Of a stretch of DNA of 35,726 nt, positions 7,878-16,253 are shown one piece after another. Every line of letters begins with the position of its first letter. The stretch's first letter is position 1. Under the pieces are notes generated by a model. It was given only the letters and a program-made list of their open reading frames with translations. It had not been told where the DNA came from and ran no database searches. The translations under genes and the position numbers were made by a program. Source of the stretch: a gamma proteobacterium symbiont of Ctena orbiculata (GTDB taxonomy: Bacteria > Pseudomonadota > Gammaproteobacteria > Chromatiales > Chromatiaceae); the NCBI GenBank assembly GCA_003094555.1, contig NATW01000091.1:1-35726 (forward strand), written 5' to 3'.

Positions 7878-8798
7878 ATGACAGATAGAGACAACCAGTT
7901 TGAGGGCATGGATTGGCTCCGGGCGGAGCTGGAGGACGCCCTGGACGAGGACTATGAACTTGAGATGTCAGAGCCGGCCCTATCCATGGAGTTGCGCCGC
8001 ATCTATAAAAAAATGCATCCGCCGACCCTGGATCGGAGGGAGTACTTCAAGGCGCTGCTGACCCTGCAGGCGGAACTGATCAAGCTACAGGATTGGGTTG
8101 AACATAGCGGGGAGAAAGTCGTTATTGTCTTTGAGGGGCGGGACGCTGCCGGCAAGGGGGGTGTCATCAAGCGTATCACGCAACGGTTGAATCCCCGGGT
8201 ATGCCGCGTTGTGGCTTTGAGCAAGCCCACGGAAAAGGAGAAGTCCCAATGGTATTTCCAGCGTTACGCAGCCCACCTGCCGTCAGCAGGCGAGATCACC
8301 CTGTTCGATCGCTCCTGGTATAACCGCTCAGGGGTCGAGCGGGTGATGGAATTCGCGACTCAAGAGCAGGTGGAACAGTTTTTCCAGGATGTCCCGGATT
8401 TCGAGCGTTCCCTGGTCAGGTCGGGGATACGCCTGATCAAATACTGGTTCTCCATCACTGACGAGGAGCAGCAGTTGCGCTTTCTGATGCGTGTCCACGA
8501 TCCCCTCAAACAGTGGAAACTAAGCCCCATGGACCTTCAATCCAGGGTGCGCTGGGAGGATTACACCAAGGCCAAGGAAGAGACCCTTGCACGCACCAAT
8601 ATACCCGAGGCGCCCTGGTTCATCGTGGAGGGCAATGATAAGAAACGTGCGCGTTTGAACTGCATCCACCACCTGCTCGACCAGATCCCCTACAAGGATA
8701 TACCCAACGAAGCCATTACCTTGCCGGATCGTGTCTTCAATCCCAATTACGAACGCCAGGTATTGCCGTCATCACTCTACGTACCTAAGCGATATTGA
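7878..8798 (+). CDS. ppk2: Polyphosphate kinase 2 (PPK2 family)
   Basis: A 306-residue PPK2 that transfers phosphate between polyphosphate and nucleoside phosphates, most often making ATP or GTP from polyphosphate. Visible motifs: Walker A GRDAAGKGG at 87-95, Walker B LFDRSWYNR at 142-150, and the lid region around RWEDYTKAKEETLART (about 225-240). The C-terminus with NYERQVLPSSLYVPKRY is typical of the single-domain class I group. ATG 7878 is chosen over 7863 because GGAG lies 7 nt upstream of it. The gene is followed after 7 bp by the DUF502 gene, probably co-transcribed. Class I assignment is from general resemblance. Confidence 0.93.
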   Translation: MTDRDNQFEGMDWLRAELEDALDEDYELEMSEPALSMELRRIYKKMHPPTLDRREYFKALLTLQAELIKLQDWVEHSGEKVVIVFEGRDAAGKGGVIKRITQRLNPRVCRVVALSKPTEKEKSQWYFQRYAAHLPSAGEITLFDRSWYNRSGVERVMEFATQEQVEQFFQDVPDFERSLVRSGIRLIKYWFSITDEEQQLRFLMRVHDPLKQWKLSPMDLQSRVRWEDYTKAKEETLARTNIPEAPWFIVEGNDKKRARLNCIHHLLDQIPYKDIPNEAITLPDRVFNPNYERQVLPSSLYVPKRY

Positions 8799-8805
8799 AC
8801 CTGTT

Positions 8806-9480
8806 ATGACTGAGATAAAATCGAGACCGCTGCATATCCAGCGCTATCTTATCAGCGGCGTAATCACCCTTATCCCGCTTTGGGTCACCTGGCTGGTCTT
8901 CAAATATGTATTCAATCAGCTTTCAAAGTTGGGTGCGCCTTGGGTCAAGATACTTTCACACAGTATCAGGAACGAGTATCCGTCCCTTGCTCAATGGCTG
9001 CTTGAGCCATGGTTTCAAAACACCCTGGCCGTGTTCCTGATGCTGGTGGGTCTGTATCTGGTCGGTTGGTTCGCGAGTCGAATGATCGGCCGGAGAATCC
9101 TCAACATCTTTGAATCGACCGTGCAACGCCTGCCGGTGATTCAGAATGTCTATGGCTTGGTGAAGAAGCTCATTTCGGCGTTAGGGGATAAACCGGAAAA
9201 TGTACAACAGGTTGTGCTGATCGAATTCCCATCCCCCGAGATGAAGACGGTGGGATTCGTGACACGTACCATGGTGGATGACAACAGTGGACAGGAACTG
9301 GCGGCGGTGTATGTGCCAACCACGCCGAATCCCACCTCGGGCTATTTGGAGATAGTTCCCATCGAGAGGCTTGTGTCGACGGATTGGAGTATCGATGAAG
9401 CGATGAACTTCATCATCTCAGGGGGTGCGGTGGCGCCGGATACTGTGCCTTATACAAAAAATCAATCAGACAAAGCATAG
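8806..9480 (+). CDS. DUF502 family inner-membrane protein
   Basis: A 224-residue protein with two membrane segments (about residues 14-33 and 60-85) followed by a soluble domain, matching the DUF502 family. The conserved core around RLPVIQNVYGLVKKL and the segment YVPTTPNPTSGYLEIVP are hallmark features. Function in bacteria is not established. The frame extends upstream into ppk2, but ATG 8806 gives the usual family N-terminus and leaves a 7-bp gap after the ppk2 stop. It probably forms a two-gene unit with ppk2. Confidence 0.88.
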   Translation: MTEIKSRPLHIQRYLISGVITLIPLWVTWLVFKYVFNQLSKLGAPWVKILSHSIRNEYPSLAQWLLEPWFQNTLAVFLMLVGLYLVGWFASRMIGRRILNIFESTVQRLPVIQNVYGLVKKLISALGDKPENVQQVVLIEFPSPEMKTVGFVTRTMVDDNSGQELAAVYVPTTPNPTSGYLEIVPIERLVSTDWSIDEAMNFIISGGAVAPDTVPYTKNQSDKA

Positions 9481-9563
9481 CGCTAATCTTCGTCTATTCA
9501 TTGTCAGATAGCTCCTTTTAATTATTGCGATTTTCCAATTACTGGCAATACAGTTTGACTATT

Positions 9564-9591
9564 GCGGGGACCGTGCAGCCCCGGTCCCCGC
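9564..9591 (-). terminator. Stem-loop just downstream of the peptidase gene
   Basis: GCGGGGACC (9564-9572) and GGTCCCCGC (9583-9591) form a perfect 9-bp GC-rich stem around a 10-nt loop, 8 bp beyond the stop of the minus-strand peptidase gene and about 80 bp after the plus-strand DUF502 gene. There is no clear T-run in either direction, so termination efficiency is uncertain; it could serve both convergent genes or protect the mRNA 3' end. Confidence 0.5.
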
Positions 9592-9599
9592 TGAACGGT

Positions 9600-12500
9600 T
9601 TAACAGGCGTCGTCATCCTCGGCACGATCCTCGTCGAAGCAACAGGCATCGATGCTTTGGGGCGTACAACCGCGATCACAACAGCACTCACTGCAGCCGC
9701 ACTCGCCGCACTCCTTACCCGAGGCCTTTTCCCAGACGGTGTAGGCGAGCAGGTCGAGGGTTGTTTTCGGGTTCTCCGGATCGTCGCTCTTGATCACCAG
9801 TCCCTGGGCGCGCGGGCATTTCTCCTCGGCTTTGTAGCGTATCAGGATGTCGAGGCTCGCCCCCGGTTGCAGCGTCGCGGGGAAGGGGTTGTTGACCAGC
9901 TTCCAGTACTTACTCGGCCGCGCGAGGCCCACATGCGTCACGTGTAGCGGGCAGTGGCCGACGTTGGTCAGAGTGAGGGTCCGTTCGCCTGCGCAGCAGG
10001 CCTTGACGCCGCCGATGCAGGTTGAGCCGGTGATCGATAGACGTCCCGGAGGCGCAGTGCCAGTGACCTGGATCGTCTTTGGTCCCTGGGGATCGTCACT
10101 GTTTATCTTCAGCGCGCCCGCCTTGGTGCCAAAGTCGGATGGCTGGAACCGGATCGGGATTTGCAGGCTGTCGCCCGCACCGATCACGATGGGGAAGCTG
10201 AGGACGCTTGGCAGGACGAACTCGACACTCGACGTGGCGATGCTCTGGATCGTCAGCGGACAGGGGGCACTGTTGGAAAGGGTCAATAGCCGGTCGGTGA
10301 AGTCACCGACGCAGGTCTTACCGAAATCCCCATTGTCAGCGATTACCGAAACCAGGCGTGGTGGCGCCGCTTTGCCCGAGACCCTGAGCACGCGAGGCCC
10401 GCCGGGGTCGTTGGAAAAAACGGTGATCAGCGCCGTCTTGTTGCCGAACGAGGTGGGTTGGAAGCGTATCGGGATGTCGATGCTGTCTCCCGAGTCAATC
10501 ACGATCGGGTAGGCGTTGACCCCGGGGGCAACGAATTCCCCCGAATTGGAAGCGATGTTGGTGATCGAGAGCATACCGAATCCGCTATTGGAGAGGGTCA
10601 GGATCATGTCCTTCGCTGTGCCGACGCAGACATTCATGAAGGCGCCATCGTCGGGCAGCACGGTGACGAGCCGCGGGCGGAGTTGCACGGTCCGGATTGC
10701 GATGTTGTTGTCGTTGGGCACGAGCCGCCAGTCCTCGATGGTGCGGCCCGCGTGGTATTTGTCCGCATTGTCCGGATCGCCCTCGGCCGAGACCACCATC
10801 ATCATGCTGTCATCACCGTCTTCGTTCGGGTTAGGCGCCCAGGCGAAGGGGCCGACGACGATCTCCTCGGCGTCGTTGGGTTGGATCGTGGGTGCACCGA
10901 TCTCCGGGGTGTCCATGGCCTTGAAGTCGGTGGGCCAGACATGTCCCTCGAGCGGCTTGCAGTGGAAGCCCCGGACATTGACCTGGTTGGCGATGGAGCT
11001 GCCGCGGTTCTTCACCCGCACATAGGCGTAGTTGGTGCCGATCACCGGATCCTGGTGGGCGCCGCCCGCATCGGGCTGGTGTCGGTTCCAGATGGTTGCG
11101 GTGGCCCGGTGGTCGGCGAGATACTCGTATTCGCCACCGCGCCCGTCGTCGATATAGACATCCACGAGGGGTGGGTCGCCGTCATTCAGATCCTGTTTCT
11201 CGAAGGACCATTCGAGCACCTTCTCGTAGGCGCCCCCCGAGAGGCCGCGGGTGGTCCAGTCACCCGCATCGGCGGTCAACAGCGCGTCTAGGAAACCTGC
11301 CGGGGAGCCTGGGTTGGTGGCAGGGGAGAGGGTGCTGACTGCGCGGAGCATGAGATAGGTCATGACATGGGCCGAGAATTCGCGTCGTGTCAGTGCCGTG
11401 GCGTCGCCGCCGATGCTGCGATAGGCGCGGAACAGGGTCGTCGACAGGATCTGCTCGGAGGAGTAACTGCCCACATCATTGGTGCCGCCCCAGCCCCAGC
11501 CGGCGGCGGGATCCCGGTCTGAGCGCCGCCCCAGGTTGGAGTAGGGCCAGAGCATGAAACGGTCGTTGTTGCCGCCATTGTGCCATCCGGAATAGGGGTC
11601 GTTCAGGATCATACCGAAGCTGTCCCCGGCGCTGTGTGCAAAGCCGAAGTTCGCGCTGTTCACATGGTCGTAGAGGATGCCGTGTCCGCCAAGTTCGTGG
11701 AGCACCAGATACCAGTCCGAGGCATTGCCCGTGGGCGTCCCGCCGGTGTTGTCGATGCGACCGTAGCAGGCGTGTTCGATGCCATCCCCGTCACCGTAGC
11801 AATGGCCGTTGTTGCTGCCGCTGAAACCCCTGTGGTCAACCTTGATGGGAAAGCTGGTGCCGTCGAAATAGGTATCCAAGGGAAAGCCCAACTCCTCCAC
11901 CAGACGGAAAAAGCGGTCGTTATTATAGTAGGCATTGACGGCGAGAAACTCATCGGTACGCACGTCGTAGTCGAAATCCACACCATCGGGCTGGGTGGGT
12001 GGTGGGATGTTGGGATTGTGCACATTTATCACTTGCACGTATTCGCCAGTCAGCGATTGGGTGCCGCCCACGGCCGGGTCCAGGCCGAGCAGCTCCACGT
12101 CGTCCCGCAGCGGATTGAGCACCGCATTGCTTTGGCTGGCGTCGTTTGCCGTGTCCCCTGTGGAAATGATCGGATCGTAGGTGAAGACGAGCCCGTTCAC
12201 GTGGGAGGTGAGCGCCCGCAGATAGAGAATCTCCCCGGTCGCGACGCTGACCAGGAAGCGCCAGTTCATGTGATGTCCCTCGTGGGGCAGCCGGACGATA
12301 AGTTCGGCCACGAGATGCCAGCTGCCATCCTTGAGGGAGTCGGGAAGCATCGCCAGGGGCAGGGTTGGGAGGTGTTCCTCCTCGATCGGCTCTGCGGGAT
12401 ATTTCTCCGGCTTTTCCGCGGGCTCCGGATGGTCATGCTGGCGCCGCGCCCGGTCGAGCTGATAGACGTAGAAGCGTCCGGAGATGAGTTCGGGCTTTGC

Positions 12501-13061
12501 GCGGTCCTTGCCCTTGCTGGAGCCGTCGAGGCATGAGCCAAGAATCTCGGAAAGCTGGGTTGTTGCCGCGCCTAGTGCCTGTTTCGATGTGCCCTCCCCA
12601 GCCCCGGGGCCTGACTCGCCGGCGGAGAAGAGCTTACGGTAGCGGTTGATGTCGCGGGCCGGGGGTAGCTCGGCATCAATGCACGTTTTACTCGTGTTGA
12701 CGATCGAGATGATGCGGCCGGTTTCCTCATTTCTGGTCGCCGTGATCCCGGCGCCCCAGACCGGTGTATCGAGATAGGTCTGGGTATAGACGTAGGTGGT
12801 GGTATCGAAGAAGGTCTTTTCATCGGCAAGGTGAAAGGAGGGGCCTGATTTTTTTGGCTCTATATGGCTCGCTTTACGGCCAAGCTCGCTCAGCTCCGCG
12901 ATGTCGATACCGAGTTTACCGGCGAACTGGCGGACATGGGATTTCGCCGAGGCGCTGCTCGGCGTTGCCGAGCCGTTGTTAGCAAAAGTGATCGCCCGTA
13001 TGGTGCCGTCACCATCCCGGGTTATCGTGGCGTTTAGATCTGCTTCGAGACTGTGTTTCAT
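9600..13061 (-). CDS. Fungalysin/thermolysin-like metallopeptidase-related protein with three choice-of-anchor-D domains and a Cys-rich tail
   Basis: An 1153-residue protein starting at ATG 13061, which has GGAGG about 5 nt upstream. Segments: an FTP-like propeptide (about 75-125); a peptidase domain (about 290-600) with the zinc motif HELGGH at 455-460 and a second helix whose usual glutamate position appears to be AGDSFG (D480); a beta-rich CARDB-like region (about 630-795); three tandem choice-of-anchor-D/ASH-like domains (about 798-898, 899-1003, 1005-1108), each with a repeated RFQP/SDDP-type signature; and a tail with ten cysteines between 1118 and 1153. No signal peptide is visible at the N-terminus, although such enzymes are normally secreted. 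Catalytic activity is likely but uncertain because Asp replaces the usual third zinc ligand. It stands alone. Confidence 0.75.
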   Translation of the reverse strand: MKHSLEADLNATITRDGDGTIRAITFANNGSATPSSASAKSHVRQFAGKLGIDIAELSELGRKASHIEPKKSGPSFHLADEKTFFDTTTYVYTQTYLDTPVWGAGITATRNEETGRIISIVNTSKTCIDAELPPARDINRYRKLFSAGESGPGAGEGTSKQALGAATTQLSEILGSCLDGSSKGKDRAKPELISGRFYVYQLDRARRQHDHPEPAEKPEKYPAEPIEEEHLPTLPLAMLPDSLKDGSWHLVAELIVRLPHEGHHMNWRFLVSVATGEILYLRALTSHVNGLVFTYDPIISTGDTANDASQSNAVLNPLRDDVELLGLDPAVGGTQSLTGEYVQVINVHNPNIPPPTQPDGVDFDYDVRTDEFLAVNAYYNNDRFFRLVEELGFPLDTYFDGTSFPIKVDHRGFSGSNNGHCYGDGDGIEHACYGRIDNTGGTPTGNASDWYLVLHELGGHGILYDHVNSANFGFAHSAGDSFGMILNDPYSGWHNGGNNDRFMLWPYSNLGRRSDRDPAAGWGWGGTNDVGSYSSEQILSTTLFRAYRSIGGDATALTRREFSAHVMTYLMLRAVSTLSPATNPGSPAGFLDALLTADAGDWTTRGLSGGAYEKVLEWSFEKQDLNDGDPPLVDVYIDDGRGGEYEYLADHRATATIWNRHQPDAGGAHQDPVIGTNYAYVRVKNRGSSIANQVNVRGFHCKPLEGHVWPTDFKAMDTPEIGAPTIQPNDAEEIVVGPFAWAPNPNEDGDDSMMMVVSAEGDPDNADKYHAGRTIEDWRLVPNDNNIAIRTVQLRPRLVTVLPDDGAFMNVCVGTAKDMILTLSNSGFGMLSITNIASNSGEFVAPGVNAYPIVIDSGDSIDIPIRFQPTSFGNKTALITVFSNDPGGPRVLRVSGKAAPPRLVSVIADNGDFGKTCVGDFTDRLLTLSNSAPCPLTIQSIATSSVEFVLPSVLSFPIVIGAGDSLQIPIRFQPSDFGTKAGALKINSDDPQGPKTIQVTGTAPPGRLSITGSTCIGGVKACCAGERTLTLTNVGHCPLHVTHVGLARPSKYWKLVNNPFPATLQPGASLDILIRYKAEEKCPRAQGLVIKSDDPENPKTTLDLLAYTVWEKASGKECGECGCSECCCDRGCTPQSIDACCFDEDRAEDDDAC

Positions 13062-13550
13062 CACACTCCTCCATTTTCTGGACAATCAACCTTGTTGGAA
13101 ATCCGCAACGAATATGCAGCCTTCCAACATCCTTCTTAAGAAAACTTTTTACAACACAGTTTTCTTTGTCCTCAGTCAGCCATGAAATATCTAAATATTT
13201 GATTTGCGGGATTAAGATACCCTGCGGATTATGCAAAACCGAGGTTGGAAATCCTTTCCCTATGGGCCGCCAGGGGCGCCGGGCATGCGACGACTCAGGA
13301 GAGCGTACATGGGAATATAAATCCTAGTGTAGAAGGGCCGTGTGAGCCTTACAAAGTGAAAGTTACCGTGCAATTGGATAAAAAATCGGGTATGGGAATG
13401 CTGACACGCCTTTCTGCAGACTCAAATATGATATCAGCTATAACATACAAAGCTGACCTATATGATGAAACGCAATTGGTATATTCAGCCTGATATGGAG
13501 ATCTGCCCTTCCCATGGCATTACGTGATGGATTCTTAGGCAAGTTAACAA
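13062..13550. other. 489-bp intergenic region, only one weak small reading frame
   Basis: This is the upstream leader of the peptidase gene on the minus strand and lies beyond the 3' end of the GGDEF/EAL gene. GTTGGAAATCC occurs twice in direct orientation (13094-13104 and 13244-13254), 150 bp apart. A plus-strand frame at 13245-13493 (82 codons from TTG) has a protein-like second half (KVKVTVQLDKKSG) but no ATG near its front and no ribosome binding site; I do not call it a gene with confidence. Confidence 0.4.
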
Positions 13551-15929
13551 TCAATCAATGCCTTGTACCAGTGCATTGACCCTGGCATATAGCTTATGAC
13601 TGCATTCGTGTAACTTTCCCAGCTGCTCGTGCACCAAGCGGGCATCGCCAGTGCTATGTAGTTCGATCAGCCTGTCTGCGATTGCATGGACCTCCTGATG
13701 AAGCCCCCTGATGTGCTTAAATGAAGGCTGGTGTGCATAGCGATTCTCACCGATACCATCTATCCAGCGGCTGAACCGGCATTCGTTCTCACCCAGCAGT
13801 GGTGCGGAGTCCTGTCCATTCTGGAGATGCCGCTCGATATCCTTGATCCAGGCACGATGCTCGACAGCAGCTATCAGGGTTGGTACATCCTCCCGGTCAA
13901 TACGCTTCTGTCGGCGCCAAGTTGGGTCCGGCTGCCATGCAACTGCCCAGCCTGGAAGTCCCTCCGCCGGCATGGGGTGCGAAATCGCATAACCCTGCGC
14001 CAGTTCATAGCCAAGCTGCAATAGCATTCGCCCGCGTTCAATCGTCTCCACACCCTCAGCGATGATTTCACGATCCAGCGCCCTTGCCAGGTCGTGCACC
14101 GCGCCCAGGATGACGAGATCCTCGGGATTGTCGAACACACCGAGAAGGAAACTCCGGTCGACCTTGAGTATATCGACCGACAGACGCTTGATGTAGCCCA
14201 GTGACGAAAAGCCGGTTCCAAAGTCGTCGAGGGAAAAACGTATGCCCAACTCGTTGCATGCGTTTATCACCTCCGAGACGTGATCAATATCCATCAACGC
14301 ACTCGACTCGAGTATCTCTATCTCCAGTAACTGAGGTGGTACGCCAGGATGGGCAGCCAGCAATGCCCGTAAACCCTCGACGAAATCGGGCTGTTGCAGG
14401 TGCATGGCCCCGATATTGATGCTGACGGACATTTCGAGACCTTGGGACAGCCATGACTCAATCTGAGTCAGAGCGGTCTCCATCACCCACTTGCCGATGT
14501 CGACGGAGAGCGGATGTGTCTCGATCAGGGGTAAGAATTTAGCTGGTGCCTCCAGGCCGCGCCGGGGATGTTGGCGACGGATTAGCGCTTCCACCCCGAT
14601 GATCTTGCCAGTGCGCATATTGACTTTTGGCTGGTAGTACAACAGGAATTCATTCTGATTTAGGGCGCGACGCAATGCCTCGATGGTTTCGTGATGTTCA
14701 CGGATGCCGCGATCCTGCTGCTCGTCGAAAAACTGGAAACGGTTCTTACCGATCAGCTTGGCCTGGTACATTGCCCGATCTGCTTGGCGCAGCAACTGAT
14801 CGGCGTTTACTTCCTCGTCCTGTGGATAGGTGGTGACGCCTATGCTTGCGGTGACCTTCAGCAGGTGCTCCTCCATTGGCACCGGGCGCGAAACGCAGTC
14901 GAGCAGGCGATTTAGCAGTGGTACGCAGTTTTTGGTCTCATCGAGATCGATCAACACCGCGACGAACTCATCGCCACCAAGGCGACCAATGGAATCACCC
15001 GAGCGCAGGATCTTGCGTATGCGTTTCGTAATCTCGGTTAGGAGATGATCACCCGCGGCATGGCCGTAGGTGTCATTGACATCCTTGAAACTGTCGAGGT
15101 CTATATAGGCAACCGCGAGTTGGCGACGGTGACGAGAAGACTGGGCCAAGGCCATCTGCAAGCGATCGATCAATAGGGTCCGATTGGGCAGGCCTGTCAA
15201 GGTGTCGTGATGAGCGATGTACTCGAGCTCGGTCTGATGAGCCTTTTGTTTGCTGATGTCCGAAAAAAGGCCTATGTAGTGGGAGGTAGAGCCATCTTCA
15301 TTGCAAACGGAGGAGATCGTCAGGTTCTCCGGATATGCCTCGCCGTCTTTGCGTCGGTTCCAGATCTCGCCCCGCCAGTGTCCTTCATCCAGGAGGCTTT
15401 TCCACATGCCAGTGTAGAAAGCCTTTTGGTGACGGCCGGAAGCGAGAATCCTGGGATTCCGGCCTAGAATTTCTTTGCGTGGGTAGCCGGTTATGCGGCA
15501 GAAGGCATCGTTTACTTCCAGAATCGTCGCGTCCGTATCAGTGATAACTATACCCTCGTGTGCATGTTCAAAGACGCTGGCAGCCTGTTTCAGTTTCTCT
15601 TCGGTGTGCTTGCGTTCAGTGATATCGTGCATAGAGACCAGCCAAGCCTCTTCACCCTCCCAGACGCCGAGTCGAACCGACATCTCAGCAGTCACGGTCA
15701 GGTTATTCGGTTGCACAACAATGACCTCGCGCGGTGTGCCGGTGACAATGGGGAAGGAGAAGGGTGAGCCGATGAGTTCGGTTGCGGGGCGTCCAAACAA
15801 CGCTGACGCGGCCTCATTGGCAAAGATGATGATGCCCTCGCCGTCGAGCACAATCACACAGTCGGACAAGGCGGCAACCAGCTGTTGCCAGTCCGAGTGG
15901 TATGGTTTAGCCGTCTTTTCCGCGCACAT
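13551..15929 (-). CDS. PAS-PAS-GGDEF-EAL-CZB protein (bifunctional c-di-GMP enzyme), kai operon
   Basis: A 792-residue cytoplasmic c-di-GMP enzyme. Domains: PAS 1 (about 12-105), PAS 2 with PAC (about 113-232), GGDEF (about 235-400), EAL (about 410-665) and a C-terminal chemoreceptor zinc-binding CZB-like domain (about 683-790). The cyclase motif GGDEF is intact at 318-322, with the inhibitory RSGD at 309-312 exactly five residues before it. The phosphodiesterase motifs EAL (447-449), DDFGTG (568-573) and EGVE (625-628) are intact, so both activities are possible. CZB ligands expected from the family are visible: H691, C717, H744 and H748. Its start overlaps the end of kaiB by 23 bp, so it is co-transcribed with kaiB/kaiC and is a candidate output enzyme. 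Confidence 0.93.
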   Translation of the reverse strand: MCAEKTAKPYHSDWQQLVAALSDCVIVLDGEGIIIFANEAASALFGRPATELIGSPFSFPIVTGTPREVIVVQPNNLTVTAEMSVRLGVWEGEEAWLVSMHDITERKHTEEKLKQAASVFEHAHEGIVITDTDATILEVNDAFCRITGYPRKEILGRNPRILASGRHQKAFYTGMWKSLLDEGHWRGEIWNRRKDGEAYPENLTISSVCNEDGSTSHYIGLFSDISKQKAHQTELEYIAHHDTLTGLPNRTLLIDRLQMALAQSSRHRRQLAVAYIDLDSFKDVNDTYGHAAGDHLLTEITKRIRKILRSGDSIGRLGGDEFVAVLIDLDETKNCVPLLNRLLDCVSRPVPMEEHLLKVTASIGVTTYPQDEEVNADQLLRQADRAMYQAKLIGKNRFQFFDEQQDRGIREHHETIEALRRALNQNEFLLYYQPKVNMRTGKIIGVEALIRRQHPRRGLEAPAKFLPLIETHPLSVDIGKWVMETALTQIESWLSQGLEMSVSINIGAMHLQQPDFVEGLRALLAAHPGVPPQLLEIEILESSALMDIDHVSEVINACNELGIRFSLDDFGTGFSSLGYIKRLSVDILKVDRSFLLGVFDNPEDLVILGAVHDLARALDREIIAEGVETIERGRMLLQLGYELAQGYAISHPMPAEGLPGWAVAWQPDPTWRRQKRIDREDVPTLIAAVEHRAWIKDIERHLQNGQDSAPLLGENECRFSRWIDGIGENRYAHQPSFKHIRGLHQEVHAIADRLIELHSTGDARLVHEQLGKLHECSHKLYARVNALVQGID

Positions 15930-16197
15930 ACAGGTCCAGTCCGACCAGGATACGTTCCCGATCCGATAGATCGCCTATGATCCTGCGCATGGGCTCCGGC
16001 AGTTTTTTGATCAATACCGGCGTAGCGAGGATGCGCTCCTCCTCCGCCAGGGTGGGATTCTCAATCAGGTTGATAACCTCGAAATCATAGTGGGCGGCAA
16101 CCTCCGGCTCTTTGCACAGGGCATTCAGGTTGTCGATAGCACGCCGCGTCACTGGGGTATTGCCGATGATATACAGACGTAGGGTGTACTTGGGCAC
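15907..16197 (-). CDS. kaiB: KaiB clock protein homologue
   Basis: A 96-residue KaiB with strong similarity to the cyanobacterial protein: LRLYIIGNTP at 6-15, ILATPVLIKKLP at 56-67, RRIIGDLSDRE at 71-81 and GLDLY at 86-90. In cyanobacteria KaiB switches to a thioredoxin-like fold and binds the CI ring of phosphorylated KaiC. The start is GTG 16197 with GAGG upstream. It lies 56 bp after kaiC and overlaps the GGDEF/EAL gene by 23 bp. Every block that surrounds the fold-switching half is kept, so KaiC binding is likely. Confidence 0.95.
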   Translation of the reverse strand: MPKYTLRLYIIGNTPVTRRAIDNLNALCKEPEVAAHYDFEVINLIENPTLAEEERILATPVLIKKLPEPMRRIIGDLSDRERILVGLDLYVRGKDG

Positions 16198-16253
16198 GGG
16201 TTAACCTCTATGCTTGTTGATGCTCGAACAGAGTCGAACTATTAGTAGTGATA

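Noticed and set aside
11580-12536. 318-codon plus-strand frame over the peptidase gene
   Set aside because: Antisense to the peptidase domain, low-complexity Val/Gly/Ala-rich product without motifs.
13094-13254. 11-bp direct repeat GTTGGAAATCC at 150-bp distance, as target-site duplication of an insertion
   Set aside because: The sequence between has no terminal inverted repeats or transposase remnant.
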